Below are positions 33,675-45,450 of a stretch of DNA of 64,000 nt, piece after piece. Both the position numbers and the translations under genes were made by a program. The notes under the pieces are model-generated. The model was given only the letters and a program-made list of their open reading frames with translations, ran no database searches and was not told the DNA's origin. The stretch lies in the NCBI GenBank assembly GCA_024663395.1, contig JANFAH010000066.1, positions 62,001 through 126,000 of the forward strand. Reading direction: 5' to 3'. The stretch is from Pisolithus tinctorius. Lineage: Eukaryota; Basidiomycota; Agaricomycetes; Boletales; Pisolithaceae. Positions within the stretch are counted from its first letter, which is position 1; every line of letters begins with the position of its first letter.

Positions 33675-34514
33675 TCAGCAGCTGAGTAAACTATTGGTTG
33701 CACAGAGATCAAGAGGTGATGGTCTTACCTCATTTGGCACCGTAGGATACTTGTACCGAGTGAGGCGTGAAGGACCGTCGAAAATCTCGCAGAATACCTC
33801 TGATCCCGAAGAGGACAGGGTGGAGAATTTATTTTTGTCCAGTAGGGAGCCTCGTAGAACTTGACGAGGTTTCTTACTGGCGTCGGATAAAAGGTGACGG
33901 GGCCGAGCTGGTCCATCAAAAATGATTGGCGGAGGGAGGGTAGTAGGGTTTCCCAAAGCACTGTAAATACCCATAGAACTCTGTCGCCCGGCCTGGGTAA
34001 CCAAAGGAGACAGTAGAACAGGTTCTTCAACCTTGGACCGTCCGAGTTGCTTACTCGACTCTCCCAGCCTGACGGGTGCATCGAATATGTCGAAGATCGC
34101 AGGAAGTGCAGGCGCTACAGCCTCACTAGCTAAAAGAGTACGCGAGGATAGGGTAGCGACTGGACGTTTGGAAGAGGGAACCACACGACAAGGAGCACGA
34201 GCAATTTTGAAAGCACACATGAACGGGCTTTGGGAGGCGACCATGGTTGCAGCTCTGACCAAACCCACGAACACGACGGCTTTATAAAGATGCGCTACAT
34301 TCTGGGAGGCTAAAAGAATCGCCACAAACCTCGCAATGTGTGCGATCCTCCAGCGAAACCTATACCCACCGTCGGACTTATGCGGATATACATAGTCCAT
34401 CAACCTCTGTCCTTGGTGATCGGCACAACCAGGTGCATCATGGTGACTTCGAGGCATATAATCCAGAGGTAACGCGAGTGGAATGGTGAGGGCACGGGCA
34501 TCGACCCTGTCCAT
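33675..34514 (-). CDS. Hypothetical protein with repeated FDGP/FDAP motifs
   Basis: The longest open frame of a gene-poor stretch, about 280 codons from the ATG at 34514 on the minus strand. Three related motifs recur in the C-terminal half: IFDIFDAPVRLGES, IIFDGPARPRHLL and EIFDGPSRLTRY, spaced about 55-70 residues apart. The N-terminal part has two modest hydrophobic stretches (IARFVAILLASQ and AVVFVGLVRAATMVA). I do not recognise the family. Upstream exons may exist, because related weak frames continue to about 34880. A donor-like gtaaga follows VPNE near 33729, so the true 3' end may differ. Confidence 0.4.
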   Translation of the reverse strand: MDRVDARALTIPLALPLDYMPRSHHDAPGCADHQGQRLMDYVYPHKSDGGYRFRWRIAHIARFVAILLASQNVAHLYKAVVFVGLVRAATMVASQSPFMCAFKIARAPCRVVPSSKRPVATLSSRTLLASEAVAPALPAIFDIFDAPVRLGESSKQLGRSKVEEPVLLSPLVTQAGRQSSMGIYSALGNPTTLPPPIIFDGPARPRHLLSDASKKPRQVLRGSLLDKNKFSTLSSSGSEVFCEIFDGPSRLTRYKYPTVPNEVRPSPLDLCATNSLLSC

Positions 34515-34571
34515 CTTAGCACCATGATTTCTGGAGTAGGCGTCACGGTGTGAGCATTGAGCAGGAACCAA

Positions 34572-35091
34572 GAAGAGGTTCCTGATAGTAGGTCCGCTGG
34601 AAAGACATTGGCACGCAAAACAGCCGCATAAACCCCACTATCCTGGAAGCACGGAAACCATGAACTGCCATGAAACATCGTGAAGAGAATAGATCAGAAA
34701 TTCTATCCTGAATTCCATCACTAATACCGATAGGATCGCCTTGATATGCCTTGGCTGTCCATATAAGCTTTGCTCTCTGGTTTGGCTTTGTGGCAACTTT
34801 ACATTGCCATGTACGGTGGCCACGATAAGCAGGTGAAGACGAAGCTTGCACGAGAACAACAGCGTCCACGCGCAGACTCAAAAAACATCATAATCTGCGT
34901 GATATTCGGGAAGATGAGATTGCGATGATAGCGAAATGCCATTTGACGCGTGGACTTCATGTGCGACGACCGCGTAGCCCGGGGATTATGTAAACTAACA
35001 ATTGCTATACCAAAGCCCTCCGGGCGCTCCTGGATGCATTTGGGGAAAGCACGTGATGTAGTTCTTTACATTTACAAGCGACTCTACAGGT
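34572..35091. other. Region upstream of the hypothetical gene
   Basis: Short minus-strand frames (34543-34881) could be further exons of the hypothetical gene but were not joined. No motif recognised. Confidence 0.35.
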
Positions 35092-35230
35092 GATTCTATC
35101 GAGTGAGTGTGAGTTCAAGTTTACGGGATTCTATCGAGTGAGTGCGAGTCCAAGTTAATGGGATTCTATCGAGGGAGTCCAAGTCCAAATTTACGGTCTA
35201 TCGGGTGAGTGCGTGTCCAAGTGTACGTAA
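35092..35230 (+). repeat. 35-bp tandem repeat, four copies
   Basis: Units begin at 35092, 35127, 35162 and about 35196, with the core gattctatcgagtgagtg followed by a gagtccaagtttacgg-like half. The third copy has a small change (gagggagtccaag) and the fourth is truncated at its start. This is a short minisatellite in non-coding DNA. Confidence 0.85.
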
Positions 35231-36968
35231 GAGATTAGTACTGTGGGGGGGACGATATCGAACGGAAAAGTCTACGGGGCATGCGTTTATGCTCTCTATG
35301 TGGGATGGTAGATTATATAACTGTCATTTATGAGAGGATGTTTTCATGCTTAGAGAACAACGTACGAGCAATCTTCGATGATGTGCAGGAAGGAGGCATC
35401 TCCCTCTCTGAGCGGTTTTAAGCTGTTGAAACACGTACAACGACGGACAAGCAGCCGAACACTCGTGAACACAGAGGGCATTGACACACCCCTGACGGCG
35501 CAGACGACGAAGCAGAACCACTCTGTAAAATGCCGCAATAGATTTAATATCCTTCAACGTCAGGAAGGGGTACTGTTCCACAAACTCACGCACTGAGTCT
35601 GCGCGACATACCAACAACGATCCTCTAGGGTACACAGACTCGACAGTAAATTCCTGTGGCTGATAGCAGCAACAACGCTGGCACCAGCTGCATCAATACA
35701 CAAGCGGCACACGCCACTGTCCATGGTCGTCTGCACGACGTTATCTGACATGAGACATATACAACAAAATGCAGGAACCCCAACGCAACCAGTCCCCCCC
35801 CCAAAAGGAAATCACACGTGATCGGACTTAACGGTCCGGTATGATCGTTGAGGACAAAGAGTTTGCAGACCTGGCCTGACGGCGTCCAGGAATAGGATCG
35901 ATGTCTCGCGCTGTCGCAGTGTGGGCGAAGGCTCCAAGCTACATGGATTGCTTGATTCAGCACCCGTCAAACACCTATGGTGGGTTTTGACGAGATGCGA
36001 TAAGTCCATTCCACAGGTTCCTCGAAAGATTTAGTCGAACTGATCAGCGACGGTGTACCCACGCGAAACGTGTGCGATTGTGCATTAATTGTCGCTTATC
36101 TTGCACGAGGTGTGCAGGTGACCATGGTAGGCGTCTGTAAGCTGTAAGTCCAGATAATCAGCACAATTGTGCATCCGGGGTAACGGTTAAGCGGGTAAAG
36201 CCTCTTACAACGCCCTTACTGGCGTACATTAGGCAATAGAGCACTAGCCCAGCAGCAGTGATCAGCCTCCTCGATGCTGGTCGCAAGCGGAGTGCCTCTG
36301 TGGAAGCAAACCGTAGACCGTTAGCGAATTGATATATCACTGGCATCCTGAATAGCCGCCGCTGTGATTATAACGATGACTGTCAGACAAGTCGGTGTGA
36401 CCACCATGTCGATGCCATGGGTAGAGTCTGGAAGGTCGAGCCCACTAATAATTACCTACTACACACGCCACGATCACTTATGCCGTCTAGCGCGTGTGGT
36501 CGTCCACTTGTCTCTTGCAATTATTCAATGATTGGGGCCTTTGTCTCTCCTGTTGTAAGGTCGATTTCACTGCTGGCAGCCTCTTTTAAGTGGCCTAGCC
36601 TTGGGACTAGTCCCGGGCGCCGGGAGTCCGCAGAAAGTAGGGTCCACTCAACATTCCGTTGCTCAAATTAACTCAGGGCGCAGCTACTCTCCACACCTCG
36701 GATCCGTCATCGCTGGTGGTGGCGACTCGGAGTCATTGCCAGCAGGGTGCAAAGGTTTCAGATACTCATGGAACCCACGTGTTCCCCTTCCTGCCACAGG
36801 AACGCGTGTTTGCGGGATGAAAACTGTGCACCCATCGCCCGGGATAGGCAGTGATGACGCCTGGCAGACACGAGGTACCAGAACATTCATAGAAAAACCC
36901 TAAGGCGCAATGACGCACAAGTCACCCCCCAGGCTTCGAGTCTCCCCCACTAACTGCTCTCGTCAGAA
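35231..36968. other. Gene-poor intergenic region
   Basis: Only short frames without recognisable motifs. Minus-strand frames at 35625-35963 and 36158-36346 contain hydrophobic stretches (GGGLVALGFLHFVVYV; LITAAGLVLYCLMYAS) that could be exons of a small membrane protein. No consistent splice chain was found. Confidence 0.4.
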
Positions 36969-38608
36969 ATGACTGTCGTTTCCCCCAGCCTCCCAAACTC
37001 TGACTCTCGCCAGGGGCCGCCGCAGAGTCCAATCGCTTCCAACTATCTACCTCAATATGGCTTCAGCTCCGAACATTCCTTCGATCGGCTCATCCAAGAT
37101 AACCCCTTCTTGTTCCGCGTCTATACTCCCAAAGCTCACTCGCAAAGCGTCACCACAGTCGAACCTTATTTCGTGGGGCAAAAGTACAATGAGCATTTTA
37201 CGTTCGCTGCTGAGAAGCTGAAATCACCAGCTGTTGGTCCTGGCGAGACCATCGCCTCCAGCAGCTCCTATCTGGACGCTGCCCTGCATATGGACTGGAC
37301 GCAGAGGCACAAATCACCCTTTATATCGACCACTTTCAGCTTCATCTGGGCAATCTGGGAAGCTACCCGACGTTATCGAGTTGGTCTTAAACATGATATT
37401 GAAATCGCTGTGATCGACTCCAGGATGCTCGCTGGTCGAGCGGCCACCACGCTGGAGTTACTGAGGAAGGGGACGCCTAAAGAGTAAGCGATCTGCTTTC
37501 CACCTTCGAGGTTTACGGTTCTCACACTTATCGATTACACAGGAGACACCTGGACTACTGGAAGTGGTATCGATATGCTCTCGAATCGCAAAATGTCCTC
37601 GTGCACGGGTCTATTCCAGCCCCTGCTGTTCTGGCTTCCGTACCCCTTTTCTCCCTTATCGACAAGCTTCCCTCCTACTTCTTACGACAAGAATCTGGCG
37701 ACACAAAACTCTCATCGCCCTTCGACGCGCTGTCTTGGGACACCATGGAAAGGAAACCCAGTTTCCGTCAATTTTGCCAGGATATGTCGGATCAATTCCT
37801 ACGACTCCCCACTGAGCACCGCCTGCGGGACGCAACAGGAGGGTCGGTCCGCCTGGCGATGGCTTTCCTACGTCCCTGGTTTCACAAGGTCGTTGCAAAA
37901 GACTTCACAAATGCAACAGATTCCGCATGTACGCTTGCCTTCATTATCGCCCAGTGGCCCGCCCAATGGTGGTCACGCGATCACGTTGAGATGTGGTCAG
38001 TGATTAGGTCCCTTGTTCAGGCGGTCGCCGAGGAGGTGCGGGAGAAGCAGAAGAGCCAGTTCACCGAGGAGGTCCGGAGACTGCAAGGTGTTGTCACGGA
38101 TCTTGAGCGTGTGGTGCACGATTATGAGGAAGCAGAGGTATCATCATCGTCTTGCATATATCCCGACACTGAAACGGAGGATGGGGACTATACACTCGTG
38201 TTGCTCCCGTCTCCACCACCCTCCGTCCGTGGACACCGCCGGCGGGCGTCCACGTCAACATCGGGGGCAACTCCCGCTCCAGCGGTTCCTACACCTATTA
38301 CACGCGATGTTGCTTCAGAAAGCGTGGCCGAGGTTCCTTTGACAGAGATTGAGGAGAAGGTCATGCCGCCCTCTGAAGAGGTCATTGATTCTTCTACTCC
38401 AACGGTCACACCAAGCCAAACCCGGCGGGAAGAACAAGGTCCCCCACGGCCGGAGTCTCAACCCCCCGAATCCGAAGAGTCCCCGAAGGTTCCATCACAT
38501 TCATTTGTCGAAACAGCTTCCTGTATCATCACTGGCATCCTAGTTGGTGCTTTCATCACCCTATGCATCGTTAATTCGACACGACGCACGCTGATCTATG
38601 TCACGTAA
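36969..38608 (+). CDS. DUF7587-type protein with C-terminal membrane segment
   Basis: Two exons (36969..37483, 37543..38608), 526 aa. The intron is 59 nt with donor gtaagc and acceptor acacag. The N-terminal domain (about 40-330) holds PFLFRVYTPKAHSQ, SPFISTTFSFIWAIWEATRR and IEIAVIDSRML, which I associate with the fungal DUF7587 family. A coiled stretch follows (about 335-385, EEVREKQKSQFTEEVRRLQG). Next comes an acidic, Ser/Pro-rich linker with many proline and glutamate residues. A hydrophobic segment near the end (SCIITGILVGAFITLCIV) suggests a membrane anchor with only about ten residues after it. Function is unknown. The Arg-Ser-Thr-Thr pattern recalls ADP-ribosyltransferase folds (inference). 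Confidence 0.75.
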
Positions 38609-39066
38609 CGATTGATTCATATCGAAGTTTAGGAGGAAGACGCTTTAGACGTTCCTCCATTCATGTATTCACGATTCATGACGGGCAGCCAATGGAGTAC
38701 CTGGCTCTGGAAGACGGTACTTGGGCTGGGATGTATCACTACTATTCTACTGGGATATGTATTGGTATCTATAGTACTATACGCATCGCGCACTGTATAC
38801 CTTACCTGTCGAGTGATTGTTCAATTACATAACAGTCGGATGAAACCACGTTGTAAGTAGCGGGAACTAATGAAGGCCAGCCATTGGCAGACGTGCGTTC
38901 GAGGATAGACGGGAGGAAGCTTTGATATGGGTTTACTGGTTTCAAATTGTTGGCCGCCGGGGCGCCCACCCAAGGCTAATATTACTCCGAGTAGCGGTCA
39001 ATTAGGGTCAATTTGAGTCTGGAAAGAGCCGAAGCAACACAACATGTGCTGGTCGTTTTTCTGCCA
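38609..39066. other. Intergenic region
   Basis: A 65-codon plus-strand frame from 38663 encodes one hydrophobic helix (GCITTILLGYVLVSIVLYA). It starts at an ATG but has no further support and is not annotated as a gene. Confidence 0.4.
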
Positions 39067-40774
39067 ATGAACGCATTGACGATCCAGTCTCATCGCGCGC
39101 AGCTAGTCATCACTGCACTCTCGGCTTGCCTGGTCACGTCGGCACTGTTCACCGCGTACAATGGCTACACCAAGCGAGAACGTCGACGAAATCTCGACGA
39201 CGAAATCCGCCAGTCACTCGCTGCCAACAATGACGCACCACCCGTAGTGGAGAGTGAGCTTGTTTTGAAGGATGAAGTATTTGCGGAGGAGCTCTTCATA
39301 CGAACTGCTAGCAACGGTACATACGATGAAGACCTCATTCGGGAACAGCTTGCTCGGAACTATGCTTTCTTGGGAGAAGAAGGAATGGCAGGCGTTCGTG
39401 GTGGGTCTGTGGTTATTGTGGGTTGCGGTGGTGTTGGCAGCTGGGCAGCCGTTATGCTCGTTCGATCGTACGCAGCGCTGCCTCTGTCAGTTCTGCCCCC
39501 TTGACCTGATTTGTCTCGTTTCGTTATAGGGGAGTATCCAAAATACGACTCGTTGACTTTGACTATGTCACACTGTCTTCACTTAACCGGCACGCCACGG
39601 CGACGCTTGCGGATGTTGGGACGCCCAAGGTAGCATGTATAGAACGGACTTTGAGGCGGATCTCGCGGTGGGTGGATGTTGACAGCCGGATAGAAATTTG
39701 GAGAAAAGAAGATGGAGGGAGGCTCCTTGAGGGTGCCGACTGGGTTGTTGGTATGGATTCGTCGTGATATATAACTTGGAGATTGATCATTCTGTGAAGA
39801 TGCCATCGACAACATTACGACCAAGGTGGATCTACTCAAGTACTGCCATGACCATAACATTCGTGTAAGTAGGTGTTCGTCGTGGCTTCCAGTCCCATCG
39901 CATCTCACCGAAGTCGACTTAGGTTTTCTCCTCCATGGGAGCTGGTGCCAAGTGTGACCCTACGCGGATACAGATCAGCGATATATCCTATACTATCTAT
40001 GACCCCCTCGCACGAGCTGTGAGGCGAAGGCTGCGCTTGGAGGGTGTGACCTCTGGTATTCCTGTGGTTTACTCTACCGAGGTGCCGGGGGACGTCAAGC
40101 TATTGCCGCTCCCGGAAGAGGAGTTTGAGAAAGGTAACGTGAAAGAGTTGAATGCGTTCGATGATTTTAGGGTTCGGATATTGCCTGTGCTTGGTATGTC
40201 TGTAGGCATTGGTTGTTCCAAGGATAATATTCCGACTTGTGTCTTAGGACCTCTTCCAAGCATGTTTGGGCTGCATATAGCCAGTTACATTATCTGTGAC
40301 TTGGCAAAGAAGCCCATTCTGAATCCTCTTCCGATCAAAAATCGGAGAAAGCTGTATGAACGCCTTCTGCGAGACTTGCTGCATCGCGAGTCCAAGTTGC
40401 TTGGCGAGCAAGTGAAGTGAGTGGTCGACCTGACTTTCCGACTGACCGTGCTGTGAAGTTGACGCGTCGAACACAGCAAGCTACCCATCGACGAGGATGA
40501 TGCGTTCTTGATATTTGAAGATCTGCATCTGGGCCGGTCCGTGGTCCCGCCTCACGCTGTGCCATCAAGACCACAGTTGATCCGATGGGACGCCAGGAAA
40601 GGGCTGATGCTGGAGAACTGCGTCGTGTTCGAATTCTCTGAGGCTGAGAGGCACACGCAGGAGTGTCTCAGCGTTGGGCGGGATCCAAGGGAGGTCTGGG
40701 GTGAGGAGGTGCAGGCCATTGTGGACCGGAATGCGGCGCGGATAGCCCGGTATCGTGAGTGGGTCGGGTTGTGA
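39067..40774 (+). CDS. tRNA threonylcarbamoyladenosine dehydratase (Tcd1/Tcd2, TcdA type)
   Basis: Five exons (39067..39467, 39530..39750, 39800..39864, 39923..40416, 40477..40774), 492 aa. The family (ThiF/MoeB/E1-like) uses ATP to cyclise t6A to ct6A at position 37 of ANN-decoding tRNAs; fungal Tcd proteins sit at the mitochondrial outer membrane. An N-terminal hydrophobic helix (LVITALSACLVTSALFTAY) fits a membrane anchor. The nucleotide-binding motif VIVGCGGVGSWAAVML lies near residues 116-131. It is followed by RLVDFDYVTLSSLNRHA, DAIDNITTKVDLLKYC and SSMGAGAKCDPTRI, all diagnostic for TcdA/Tcd. All four introns keep phase. Tcd1 versus Tcd2 cannot be decided. Confidence 0.93.
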
Positions 40775-40909
40775 CAGTGTTACTATATATAGACTGTGTA
40801 TCACGTGAGGTATTGAGCTGTTTTTGGAAAGTAGTGAGATCAGGTCGTGCTCGACGTCGACCACAGCGACGAGGTGAGAGGACCACTGTGCCCATAAGCT
40901 CTGCCTGCC

Positions 40910-43900
40910 ATGACGCCGTCCGTCGCCGGCTCACTTGATCCGCTTTCGTCGCCGTCTCCGTCGCCGTCGCCGATGCCAGACCCCATGGACGAGTCCGAGT
41001 TGTCTGAGCTCACTGAGGCTGACGAGGACGGCACCCCTCCGGACATCCGGACGTCGTCCTCCACTGCTCGGCCAGTAAGCATCAGCCATGCGGATGGTCC
41101 AGAGGGCCCGCCTCCCCGCATCCGCAAGGCTGCAGCTGGGGCAAAACGCAAGTCCAGGTCGAGAAATGCACGCAAGTCTGCCAACGCTGCCTCGGCCAAC
41201 AGCAGGCGCAAGAAACGCGGAGGAATCGTGCCAGCCCCGATGTGGGACTGGGCATACAAGGGCGGCACTGCACAGACCCCGTCATCGACGTCGGCGTCGG
41301 GCTCGCATCCCGGTCAACCCACCACCACCACTCCTGCTGCCCCTCCTCCCGCCACTGGCACCCATGCAAACCCCAGCTTGAATCACAATACCATAACTAC
41401 AACCCACAGTACTACCGTAACAAGACACTCAAAGTCACCATCAGCAACCCCAGACGCAGAAGAGGAAGAAGAGGAAGAGGAACAGCCAGCACCCCCGCGT
41501 GCCATGGAAGAGGAAGAAGGCGAGGAAGGCGACCCAGACGGCCGTGGCCGTGGTCACCGCGAGGACGAAGAAGATCTCCAGGACGAGGAAGATGACCCTA
41601 TAGACGACCAGGACGTCGACGAGGAGGACGAATCCGTGAGCCCTTCTAGCAGGCCGCGCCAAAGACCCTCTCCTGTCTCACACCGATCCACCTCTAACGC
41701 CTCGCGTATCCGCAAACCGCGTACATCGAAGACTGATGCCAAACCAGGCAAAGTTGTGAACGCGGGTCCAGACATCGTCGAAGCAGACCAAATGGACGTC
41801 GATGACGTCGACGCAGACGATCACGCTGAAGGATCTGCTACAGAAGAAGACTACCCCGATCGTCGGTACTCGAGCATCACTCGTCCGCCCCACGCGAGGT
41901 CAAATAGACCTGCCGCATTGGCTGCCGTCAACCACTGGGACACACACGCTAGTCCCCACGATGGCATATCTCATGAAATGCAGGTGCTTACTCAGGATAC
42001 AGTTCTGTCAGTCCCACCCTCCCGTGCAGAGTCACCACGAGAACATACTCCGGAAGAAGACGACGAACCCAACGGTGACACTATGGGTGACGCAGCAGAA
42101 GAACAGGAGGGAGATGGGGAAGCCGTCGACGATGAGGAACGCTCTCCAACTGAGCCCGATGACCAGCTTGGCGACATACCAGGCGAGGTAGATGTCGACG
42201 AACATCCCAACGTTCAAGACGACCGTGAATCCAATATAGACGACCCAGAACTAGAGGTAGAAGAGCCGGATGAAGACCCCGACCTTCAGCCTGCGCATCG
42301 CGCAGAGGCCCTCGATGTCCTCGCCACCATCGAAATCAAGTTTGCTATGCTCAGGGAACGCGTGTTCCTAGAAAAGATGGAAGGCATTGCATGGGAGGAA
42401 AGTTTGATTTGGGAGGGTATGCAGACTTTTTCACTTTGCAAGGCTTTCTTTCCTTAGTTGACGTCCACTTCTTAGGCACTCATCCCGAATTACATTACAT
42501 TCAAGAGGAATTGACGAAACGACGTGACAAAAGACTCATGCTTGCTGAACGAAAACGACGTTATGAAGTTCAGGCTCTCGAGAGGAAACGAAAGGAAGAG
42601 GAAGCAGGTATTTGGGAGAACTGGGAGGTGTGTTGCTTGGATTCCTGTCATATAATTATCGTTACCGCGTTTTTCATCTCCTCTTCTCCTGTGCTTCCTG
42701 CCCCAGATGGCATAGCTAATGTCTGGCACGTTTACAGCATACACGCGACCAACTCCAAACGGAAATGATGGCCGAAACAAACAGAAAACGGAGAAAGCTC
42801 GAAAGAGAGAGGCGAGCAGCGGAGAGGCCTATCCCAGGTAAGCTTTTCTTTCAATCGCAGAAGCGACAAAATCCCTCCTGAGGTTCGCCTTGCGTCGCGA
42901 ACAGTCCATCTATCCCGATTGGCATCTCCGTCTGGAGTATATATCGGCGTCGTCGACATATCGTGTTTCTTGTCATGTTACTGAGCTTTAACTTTTTCTA
43001 ATCGACGTTGTACAGTTCGTCGTTTTCCCGTTCCAATCCGCGACCCGCCACCGGCGCCATCTTTACGCGAAATTGTGAATGCGACCCCGCTTCCGTCACG
43101 CCTTGTACAGTTTATCTCCAGTGCAAACAAGAAATCCTCACCCGACGGTGCGATTAACCCCACTCTGAATTCTAGATCGCTTCTTGGGTTCAACGAGCTA
43201 GGTAAATACATCCAGTTCTTCTCTCGGTCTGTTAATGCAAAATTTTCAGGTCTCAACCCCACAGCATATCCCGACCTTCCAACAGCCTCGCCTGCTGACA
43301 TCGCCGCGGACCTCGAATATATCTTTCAGCACCGTCGAGCCGGCTTCGGTTACCCGTATGGCATATTTCCTGGCGCCCCCGGCGTGGGCTTTCCCGCGGT
43401 TGGACCTGGCATTGGCCCCGGGATGGTGTTTGGCCCAGGTGCTGGAGGAGCGGCGACAGGGTACAACAACGTAGCTGGGGTACCATTTGGGATGAACGGC
43501 CTTCCAACAGGCGAAACTTACCCAACAGGTACTGGCCCCGGCGTAACTCAGCCTGGCCCCGTTCCTCCGCCCGCTACAGGGACGTCGGTACCACCATCAC
43601 ACAATCACGCTGGGATGACTGGTCCGGGAGTTGGTCCCACTGACTCTGCAGGTTTCGGCCAGCCGTCTATGGGCACCTTCCAGCCCAGTGCTGGCCGGGA
43701 AAGTGCATACCCCCCTGGTTCTAGTGGTCCTTCAACGTCTGGGAGGATACCGCGCTCCTCGGGACCCCCGCTTGATCGCGAATGGGAGGCGCAAGCGCAA
43801 CGGGAACGGGAACGAGAGTTGGTTGCACGCGAGCACACTCGCGAACTTGCACAGCAGCGAGATCGAGAAATACGTGAACGGGAGCGAGTCGGAGAAATAA

Positions 43901-45450
43901 ACTCGCGCGGAAGAGACAGGGAGTTTGGACCGAACGTTGGACCCGGATATCGGTCTTCTGGATGGAACTCGAAGCCCTCTGGTCCTGCAGATTGGGGTCT
44001 TTCGGAGCGCAGACGAGAGGATGATATCATGGATCGTGAGAGGGAAAAGGAACGTGTTGACTGGGGGGACAGAGATAAATCTCAAGCGCAGCCGGGCTTG
44101 ACTCCTGCATCCCGTCCCCAAAACCAACAATCGCACTTGCATTCTCATCACACGCACTTGGCCCCATCACCACACCTTGCTCACTCTTCCCATTCCTCGC
44201 ACTCAAGTCACCAAGCGCATTCGCAACCTCCACATGCACACCCGCACCATCAACATCAGCACCCGCACCCGCACCAGCACCCACATTCCTCGCACCCACA
44301 TCTACATACCCAGCATCCGCATGGGCCGACAGGGGCTGCACCCCATCATCACCATGTCGGCCAACATCATCATCGACACCACCACCACATTCTACATAAC
44401 CACCACTCATCTGGACCCGAGTCGCGCATTGGACCTACATCAGGTGTCGGTGTGGAAGGTCCTGGGATAAGATCCGGACAGGGGCATCAGACACCGACTA
44501 TGGAGCTCATCAATCTTTCTGCTAATCCGTCATCAAAAACGCACTGGAAAAGGGAGGAGGGCAAGTATGGGGGAGGTAGTGTTCCCGGGAGCCGGCCGTC
44601 GTCTACGCATCCGCCTTTCCCTACATATGACGAGCGGGATAGACCTGTTGCAACCTCGTTTGTACTTGGCCCTTCGCAAAATACTGCTTCTGCGACATCT
44701 TCTCCTCGACATAACTGGGCACATGGCGAAGTGGGCAACTCAGTTCCTCCTGGAGGGCCTGGCGCTGCGTTTCCGCCTCCTGAGCGATATCATTCACCTA
44801 TTCCAGGTGGTCCTGGGACGTCAGGTATGCCTCATCGGTCGTCTAACCCACCACAGGCCCATCACCGCCGTCAATCACCTAATTCACTGACTGTATCCCC
44901 ATCACGCTCCGGACCTCCAACATCACCTACTAATGCAAATCTTTCCAATCCCATTGCTCCGCCATCATCCATGAATACTTCTTCCCCAGGACCGTTTGCT
45001 CTTCCACGGAAATCATCCCCAGTACTACCACCTCCTTCTAAACTTGGAATGCCCCCTATTGTATTTTCTCCTCGGTTGACAGGTCCAGGGGTTCTCCCAC
45101 CTACGGGCCCTGGTGTCCCCGGAATGTTATCCGGTGCCGCGGCAGGAACTGGCGTTGGGGCCTTGTTGTCGGGCCCGCCGTCCGGCCCGGGAGTACCGCC
45201 GCCTAGTGGACCTGGGATGTCTCCGCCACTTGCAATTTTGTCCAGTACCAGCGGACCCGGTATCCCACTTCCTAATGGCCCAGGCATTATACCGCAAAGC
45301 GGACCTGGAATACCACCAGCTGCAGGTCCGGGGGATGGCCCTGGAGTCCCACCACCACCGTTCACTGGCAGTCGAACGGCATCTCCACTGATATCCTTTG
45401 CGAGGACGGGAGCCCCGCCGGGTCAGAAAATAGTGGTGGAGGGTGTATGA
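40910..45450 (+). CDS. Sds3-like protein (Rpd3/Sin3 histone deacetylase complex)
   Basis: Five exons (40910..42416, 42476..42627, 42738..42837, 43016..43201, 43250..45450), 1381 aa. The Sds3-like core (about 475-620) reads ALDVLATIEIKFAMLRERVF, then THPELHYIQEELTKRRDKRL and a charged coiled coil. This signature marks Sds3/Dep1/BRMS1-type subunits that scaffold the Rpd3L deacetylase. The 470-residue N-terminus is highly acidic with Glu/Asp runs. The roughly 700-residue C-terminus is low complexity: Gly/Pro-rich, an Arg/Glu-rich helix (about 43790-43900), a His-rich block (44137-44410) and GPGxPP repeats at the end. Known Sds3 proteins are much shorter. The last intron (43202-43249) is 48 nt and stopless. 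The small gap from the Tcd gene (135 bp) indicates a tight promoter. Confidence 0.85.
44137..44410 (+). repeat. Histidine-rich low-complexity coding block
   Basis: In frame within the Sds3-like gene, CAC/CAT codons make up more than a third of this stretch, in patterns such as HPHPHQHPHSSHPHLH and HHHHVGQHHHRHHHH. It is probably disordered, and its role is unknown. Confidence 0.85.

Noticed and set aside
35092..35230. CRISPR-like array
   Set aside because: The units are contiguous tandem repeats without spacers, in a fungal genome; a minisatellite.
38663..38860. Small single-helix frame downstream of the DUF7587 gene
   Set aside because: No independent support; could be chance in AT/GC-balanced 3' sequence.
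44871..45365. Long antisense Gly/Pro-rich frame in the Sds3-like gene
   Set aside because: Complement of GPG-repeat codons, not an independent gene.
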